NCBI GenBank assembly: GCA_964482515.1
Contig: CAYZXT010000017.1
Location: forward strand, 1 to 53,265
Direction of reading: 5' to 3'
DNA from: CAYZXT01 sp964482515
Lineage (GTDB): Bacteria; Elusimicrobiota; Elusimicrobia; FEN-1173
Length of the DNA: 53,265 nucleotides
Within the stretch, counting starts at the first letter, position 1. Each line of letters begins with the position of its first letter. The notes under the pieces were generated by a model. That model saw only the letters and a program-made list of their open reading frames with translations. It made no database searches and had not been told where the DNA came from. The position numbers were made by a program, and so were the translations under genes. Below, piece after piece: positions 51,101 through 53,265 of the stretch.

Positions 51101-52840
51101 GACCGCCTTTTGCTGGCGGAAAGGATCGGCGTCACGCCGGAGATCATCAACGTCTCCCGGACGATCGCCGACGCGGTCGCCCGCTTTACGCCGGACGCGC
51201 CGGGGCTGGCGGAAGCCGAGCGGATCCTGGCGGATTGGTTCTCCACGTTGACGCACGAGCAGCGCGATGACTTCGTTCTGTGGTTCAACGAGATATTCGG
51301 CTGGCCCTTCGATTCCGCCGCGTTCGGGCTTGACTTACCCGCCGCGTTGGAACGCCGCTCCTTTCCGACCGCTGATCCGGACGCGTCCTGGTCGCCACCG
51401 GCGGTGCACAACGTCCTGCTCGCGCGGATGATGGAGCTCGTGGAGACACGGCTGCGGGATCATCTTGATGCGCAGGGGATGGATGCGGCTAAAGTGCCGG
51501 ACCTGCCGCGCCAGCTGTTGGCCCTCCGACTGGCGGCGGCCCACGGGAACCTCAGGCTCAAGACCATCCTCACGGCGATGACCGGAACCCCGGAACTTGC
51601 GGACTCTCTGGGAACGTTGGCCGACCAGCGCGCCGGTCAACTCCGCCTCCTGCCGGCCTACATTGAAACTTTTCAGGTCCGCAGCCAACTGCACCGGCCC
51701 TCGCTCCCCTCCCCCAACGCGGAGATCGTCCGGATACTCAACGAGATGCCGCTCCGCCATCCCAACGTCAGCGCCATCACGATCCGCCTCATGCCCGTCA
51801 CGCCGTCCCGCCTGGCCAAGGAACAACGCTCGGCTTTGAAACGGATCCTGATAACGGCGAAATCATGGCCCACCGCGGGTCGGCCCGAGTCCATGTCCGC
51901 CCAACAATACGAAGCGCTCCTCAACTTCGCCGAAACCGCCGGGCGGCTGGCCCCCTACCTGACGGACCGCGAACGGAACGAAGCGGGATTCGACGCCGCG
52001 CTGGACCGGCTGATTGAATCTGTCGCCGCGGTCCACGCCAAAGGAACTTCCTTCAATGCGTCGCTGGGCGAACCCTCTTTCATCGGCGACGATCTGAAAT
52101 CCCTGGTCACACTGCTCCGCACCGGCGAAACGGACGAAATGGAAACGATCGTCCGCCGGATCGACTCCCACTATAACGATGTTCGCGGGCTCCTTGAGGC
52201 CTCGCAGAACAACGCGATCCGTTCCTTCGACATGTCGTTCCCGCGCCGCATGACGGTCGCCCTGGCGGACGCCGGACGGAAGTTGCTCGGTTGGATGGGA
52301 CTTCGGTCGACGGTGAGCGTTTACAAAGCGCCCGTCGTCATGAAACGCGACGCCCGCGGAATGACGTCGGCCGCGTGGGACCGGATCGGCGCCGACGACC
52401 CACGCGCCAATTCGCTCATCAATGAGATCCGGTCGCGACTCATCGGCCTTCCGGAGGAGGACCGCGGCTCCCTCGCATTGTTCGTCCCGGCCCCCGAAGA
52501 CGACCGGCAAGCCGCAGCGGAATTCCTGCGGACCCAATTCCCTGAAGTTTCGGACGCGACCTGGTCCCGCGTGGCACTGTTCACCTTCGACGAGGTGGCG
52601 GACGGCGGGCGCCTGAGCGCCCGAAAGCTTTCCGACCGCATCCGCCGGACGAACGGCAAACTCCTGTTCGCCCCGAAGATCAACCTATATACCGATGACG
52701 GTGCGGTCTGGGACTTCACCGGGATGTCCGCGGAAGACATCGTCCTGTTCCTCTTCAACACCCTGGGCCAGATCGTGCGCATCCAAGCGGACGTGAACGA
52801 CGCCGCGCGCCGGGCCGCTTACCTAAAAGTTCAAGCATAA
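42143..52840 (+). CDS. Giant 3,565-residue multidomain membrane/surface protein
   Basis: One uninterrupted frame, GTG start with AGGGG 9 nt before it. Order by residue: signal-like segment 8-28. A soluble domain at about 100-620 holds IIHIQDAHDQYD (about 124), VGVEGATGG (157), WGVED (about 213) and VLVAGGFHSEGL (about 519), with spacing like TraB/ChaN-type proteins. Then membrane segments at about 727-745, 790-808, 843-862, 893-915, 930-950, 980-1003 and 1016-1046. A helical region is followed by segments at 1419-1440 and 1458-1480. Another soluble region, 1490-1990, precedes segments 2010-2051, two SH3-like modules (2079-2142, 2155-2229), segments 2311-2449, a Thr/Pro linker 2455-2613, two near-identical SH3-like repeats (2614-2762), segment 2770-2784, segment 2931-2959 and a helical C-terminal part to 3565. 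Function unknown; the size fits giant genes of Omnitrophota. Confidence 0.85.
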   Translation: MNRFKRGMAVFLAVVTAYTAWGTPQCEANFWQERQRAAKTLQSSRDILPVGEDPRSPLYAQLPAALPEVSRTLPMGPFITQSVAAVSPQSREAEDLPEWISSLATAYGDVAEVHLAPGAKDRPLIIHIQDAHDQYDAQKNIARLIESLQAGAGIALVGVEGATGGFNLAPYRNFPRPQFIRDAAENLLRSNLIAGPEYAGWTSEKEPTLWGVEDTGPYLANIQAFKEGLPRQAELKGRLRVWQSQLDLLKFHLYSAEMREHDRRRAEQRSGKLPIADYVRSLAQALPAEQADRLGVRFPHINLFLQALDLEDDLNFAQVEKERLVLLQRLSQTLSQPQMTDLLNKSVLYRMGRLSYGGFHSFLAFLCGRSGIDLDLYQQMSRYIRYALISDRLRGGEILQELAGLEGAARGRWLIGRDQRDLFELSEDVSLVDRLSDFAMSPEDWKSYGDRRPEIANIAERIKALSRRANFFWREDDGRPLQADLAPFENFCARALERNGVLVGNLLAKMESSGQTSAVLVAGGFHSEGLTDLLREKRVSYAVVTPKINEIDADVHSLDALSGEKLPLEKLFAAETITLKSPRFTAVVDPAPGFESFQRGVNGIVALGGAQDMAAHGTAMEEIEASLRKFGMPLIRWKGKLPSMEELASPRVTMAELKNGGKTTEVTLLAVRADAKDSPAARRQQDALRQSGETLMEGICDGLYLAIAAPIASRRAAPRLSWIRQAAPWAVAAVLILASVSGLILHSSAPPRMNDGLQSLPVLGMTFLFLPPQVIERAKNFLGGLRDHPKRALAVAWAVSLVVIGAHEFTQGGTLIPGLAGTAWHYLTEWFSLTPTMGSAYPYLGVIVAVVVMGRLGYWLIKKMIGVYYRFAEWFDHRSETVKNTVWKTVEKTELLAVIGGAILVLYVILKDWVLAAGLWANQALTPVISPAVLFTVLFFSSAFIVLLSRKAMRPKTMPRTDTPIVPSMLPEKAPRSFSFRTAAAVALLSVAGSAFIVTLDLALFQGGLTKSAAIIGLVLQPFIGTAFTLLIVVGVPAVFILSFLAKALNKVLQRALDGVAEFMTRRGTSNALEAMAENMGMPLPARVNGHGATMTMPAMTRSVAVMEKAPRSSSQEERLKNLYNHLAALRQILDRPVSAAAVFDLAMEQIAAARLYAELRTEDVSPHIMGDSAFFNLSFGAQALLDMTTELEQRLVTEADGRIRALVDKALQRKENEEPLSNNQRWTLRGWSSQRDPLSVDTLDILRGFLKENDPMAAEIDAALTALRRIEEQAVVLRLVALEAEYLFEALGDIATVRRFSGYYFSFKPWTKGFSIAMEYFTLSALGMRAATKTGMRSIHVSVARFAHVHNALARLNGQEDPLQVETFVAKIAEEAASIRERRRETKSPFAADAAWHSGRRMGIRFYTSVITLVKTYGVLAPALLLSTTALAGTSVIASAAGAPSLANVLQSLLYDVVLGAGLTITLHWFFIFVSGILYEKFLTRLRLRYIWRLERNLSAVFFSPRGVAEASGITAANLKAHYADIMERAKAPQGRPALHVFIMRRPVAPNEVEALRKALRDSPLWDADRPFLIMTTAQENGMAYLDAYNILAAIARSTLADIRELREKIKDAEFAAAIRALSESDGVDKTAQPESAQQRGRYIGTLMTELALLDQPAYDYFQKKRSDGAEYLLEAAITLMRQPDLFALAEELAGIPMDGYRDADGRLPLEKIDVAFILDHSARSQPLEGAEGPLMPVLREVLNRPETLLERGLARAAQAVQRPLNSLSPRGSAIFLDLGQPFAGVIPPLQEGTVLDIVTVQAHRDQIVNSRSPVVVRDHRNNVVGFIAPQGRGNYNELISSEIKGHGIAGGAQTLPASTGLIRIGYPGDSRVPSFLSRILSLAEVDETSLKFDRDVLANIFRVLMERKQGTYEGFTARNLARQIGDINRLFSFFTMVSIMTPNRLRGVVSSASGTFITLPPDATDLKVARVEAPREKAVQPEAVVRPVFDVAQRLAPAFAFLRGPNGLLAAALISAAGIVLALVFFVEVFAWIGIALAVAAVAVPRLFRPTTADETEPAATTQRLEQTRPLVVTQQRWMVTTGFPNMIYEKDAGSETVYFVPRDTPVQVIAQTPGAARVQIEYREGDRVWTGFMDLSQLSETPAEEVGEDDAVVLQPLDEARTVIGKLNILAQRPDVDAKVVTTVPAGATVRVTGMTPDQIWYRVGYSEGLENWTGYILASQFVEVPEVEPSSPDSEITMENLSSNQAASGVHPLSAAGETAEDPGTTSPKKGGITGLGFVFDSAAEWLVRLANYVESPGSKVSPELARIGAAVGAPAFAFGLLGQTLAQSSPALFSFFNVSTICGFGLGIVCAFILFALFVKKLVRAEIAQQVEAERTSRGGKPLLGLFPPALLLLLIIVPVGFFLLWAHRMGYLNKVRSWITWKTAGITMTVVMLTVLGLAIISNPSPGMTPTRTPTAITQTFTASPTFTPSPTFTLTPTMTASPTGTTVRPNATPTGTATLTAPLPTAVATGGGATPIAPTLTAPTVESTEEVTAEATLTATEVSTEDATEVGTEDATAEATLTATEIAMEDATHVPTLEPTAESTAPSAPVIATRSPTAAYTNGTTDDRISVYQDPTIYADNHNRVNRLAGRYSLTVVGTTSFGGHDWYVVDFDMGELHYNDKYVLQSDVTLGEAPPLPVIEFQPAVAAGDATDRVTVYQDPSVPADNSNVVGRLAGGHLLTITGTVEAGGRSWYIVSFSAGGLNYNGKYVLQSDVRPVTQSSAFFLGLFSLVTVGFFRRGRNGKFLEFVTDVPGDAPPEQKFSGIGAGAKASHSTVSGGLETILRFLTRRAILIRDFIAAIAVEYGNVRRARRNNSVDATVFSDRAAEPRAPLFSFLTVKRLEAVLVGRPAAAQRSPFFPFRIVDRLPDALVGRLNALPRLAFYIVPLFLAIGLQLPWQAVALAVLLPLSFDASPAILSLFVDPNVFPEPVAREGLSAADRLLLAERIGVTPEIINVSRTIADAVARFTPDAPGLAEAERILADWFSTLTHEQRDDFVLWFNEIFGWPFDSAAFGLDLPAALERRSFPTADPDASWSPPAVHNVLLARMMELVETRLRDHLDAQGMDAAKVPDLPRQLLALRLAAAHGNLRLKTILTAMTGTPELADSLGTLADQRAGQLRLLPAYIETFQVRSQLHRPSLPSPNAEIVRILNEMPLRHPNVSAITIRLMPVTPSRLAKEQRSALKRILITAKSWPTAGRPESMSAQQYEALLNFAETAGRLAPYLTDRERNEAGFDAALDRLIESVAAVHAKGTSFNASLGEPSFIGDDLKSLVTLLRTGETDEMETIVRRIDSHYNDVRGLLEASQNNAIRSFDMSFPRRMTVALADAGRKLLGWMGLRSTVSVYKAPVVMKRDARGMTSAAWDRIGADDPRANSLINEIRSRLIGLPEEDRGSLALFVPAPEDDRQAAAEFLRTQFPEVSDATWSRVALFTFDEVADGGRLSARKLSDRIRRTNGKLLFAPKINLYTDDGAVWDFTGMSAEDIVLFLFNTLGQIVRIQADVNDAARRAAYLKVQA
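49505..49981 (+). repeat. Thr/Pro/Ala-rich low-complexity linker within the giant gene
   Basis: Residues 2455-2613 consist of TPTxTP- and SPTFTP-type repeats, then acidic TEDAT/EATLTAT repeats. At the DNA level a unit close to ACGGAAGACGCCACGG recurs between 49745 and 49880. Such segments are usually extended, possibly O-glycosylated spacers between surface domains. Confidence 0.75.
49982..50428 (+). repeat. Tandem SH3-like repeats within the giant gene
   Basis: Residues 2614-2676 and 2700-2762 are two copies of one 63-residue module, roughly 60 percent identical by eye. Both share VYQDP, RLAG, a DWY/SWY core and KYVLQSDV at the end. The pattern suggests bacterial SH3-type beta folds. Confidence 0.75.
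50780..50923 (+). repeat. 24-residue tandem duplication within the giant gene
   Basis: Residues 2880-2903 and 2904-2927 align as two copies sharing the pattern (L/F)F(S/P)F..V.RL...LVGR. At the DNA level GCTTGTCGGACGGC recurs in both. It lies just before the last membrane segment. Confidence 0.5.
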
Positions 52841-52891
52841 AACCAACAATATCCCAAAATAGCAGCATCAGGCCCTGTCTTAATCTAATGA

Positions 52892-52979
52892 AGGATTCGT
52901 CTCTCTGAAGACGCCAACCAACCCCCATTGAAAATGGGGGCTGGGGGGCGGGGAGGTGTCCGAAGAGAGGACGAATCCT
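52892..52979. repeat. Nested palindromic element (88 bp)
   Basis: Outer arms 52892-52906 and 52964-52979 are inverted repeats (AGGATTCGTC-TCTCT against AGAGAGGACGAATCCT, one extra base). Inside sits a perfect hairpin, CCCCCAT (52922-52928) with ATGGGGG (52934-52940), and a G-rich run CTGGGGGGCGGGGAGG. It could be a MITE-like repeat, a bidirectional terminator or a structured RNA. The rest of the 52841-53007 gap holds nothing recognisable. Confidence 0.55.
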
Positions 52980-53007
52980 GATACTATGAGTTGTATGTTT
53001 TAATGTG

Positions 53008-53265
53008 TTAACTGCCGGAGGATGAAGCGGCGAGGGAGGAGTGGCGGATGTCCTTACCGAGCACCATGAAGATGGCGTCCTCGGCGATGTTGGTGGCGTG
53101 GTCGCCGATGCGTTCGAGGTTTTTGGAGATGAGGATGATGTCCACGAATTGCTTGCTGTGGACGGGGTCCCGGCCGATGAGGCTGATCATGCTATGCAGC
53201 GCCTCGGCCTTGAGCTGGTCCTGCTCCTCTTCCAGCTTCAGGACGGAGCGGGCCAGCTCGACGTC
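53008..53265 (-). CDS. phoU: Second PhoU homologue (partial, N-terminus off the right edge)
   Basis: The last 86 codons of a PhoU protein; the frame runs through the right edge. KQFVDIILISKNLERIGDHA and the following TNIAEDAIFMVLGKDIRH are nearly identical to the end of the phoU at 36918, including the metal-binding ERIGDH motif, but the linker upstream and the tail (SSLAASSSGS) differ. It is therefore a paralogue and not an assembly repeat. Its orientation matches the first pst operon, so further pst genes may lie just to the right. It could be co-regulated with the first set or specialised, for example for another Pst variant. Confidence 0.9.
   Translation of the reverse strand, partial: DVELARSVLKLEEEQDQLKAEALHSMISLIGRDPVHSKQFVDIILISKNLERIGDHATNIAEDAIFMVLGKDIRHSSLAASSSGS

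Noticed and set aside
1..53265. CRISPR arrays, tRNA or rRNA genes, insertion sequences
   Set aside because: No regularly spaced direct repeats, no cloverleaf or conserved rRNA stretches and no transposase motifs were found on reading either strand.

Overview
The window is a GC-rich stretch of bacterial chromosome, coding on both strands with almost no spare DNA. The longest untranslated stretches are about 258 bp (41885-42142) and 247 bp (31216-31462), so no gap exceeds 300 bases. There are no rRNA or tRNA genes, CRISPR arrays or transposase genes. The gene content suggests a Gram-negative, didermic, little-studied bacterium: two outer-membrane beta-barrel candidates, Pst phosphate uptake with a periplasmic PstS, a lytic/synthetic murein pair, and a large-type IspG with an inserted domain as known from Bacteroidetes and Chlamydiae. 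The 10.7-kb single open reading frame at the right end fits Candidatus Omnitrophota (former OP3) or a relative, a phylum known for giant genes. That taxonomic placement is inference; it needs a marker-gene search.

Layout. 1-7088 (minus strand): a housekeeping string read right to left, def-fmt-htpX | terminator | rsmB-rlmN-PASTA protein-rpe-receiver protein. 7156-10190 (plus): a compact type III polyketide synthase, methyltransferase and FAD oxidoreductase cassette, divergent from def across a 67-bp region that carries two back-to-back promoters set for leaderless messages. 10238-15424 (plus): large-type ispG, an AI-2E family permease, a SpoU/TrmH rRNA methyltransferase and a NamZ-like (DUF1343) muramidase, converging on mtgA (minus). 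16430-18984: a single-domain response regulator, then phoH and a secreted SH3 protein on the minus strand. 19089-24441 (plus): FIST sensor, HEAT-repeat protein, secreted TPR protein, secreted alpha/beta hydrolase. 24438-31215 (minus): LysM protein and TPR protein, a terminator, then dprA-topA-xerC and a UBA-like hypothetical. 31463-36816 (plus): glycosyltransferase, P-type Mg2+ ATPase, two outer-membrane barrels. 36918-41884 (minus): complete pstS-pstC-pstA-pstB-pstB-phoU operon with a good sigma70-type promoter and a terminator. 42143-52840 (plus): one 3,565-codon gene. 53008-53265: the C-terminal end of a second phoU.

Most notable points. (1) The two adjacent PstB ATPases carry complementary defects: one lost the Q-loop Gln and switch His, the other lost the LSGGQ signature. 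A heterodimer would then have one complete and one degenerate ATP site, a layout known from some ABC exporters but, as far as I know, not described for Pst. (2) The giant protein joins an N-terminal domain with conserved His/Glu motifs to many membrane segments, a Thr/Pro-rich linker and two pairs of SH3-like modules. (3) Several genes start 6-9 nt after a good -10 box, which implies leaderless transcripts. (4) An 88-bp nested palindrome sits between the giant gene and the second phoU.
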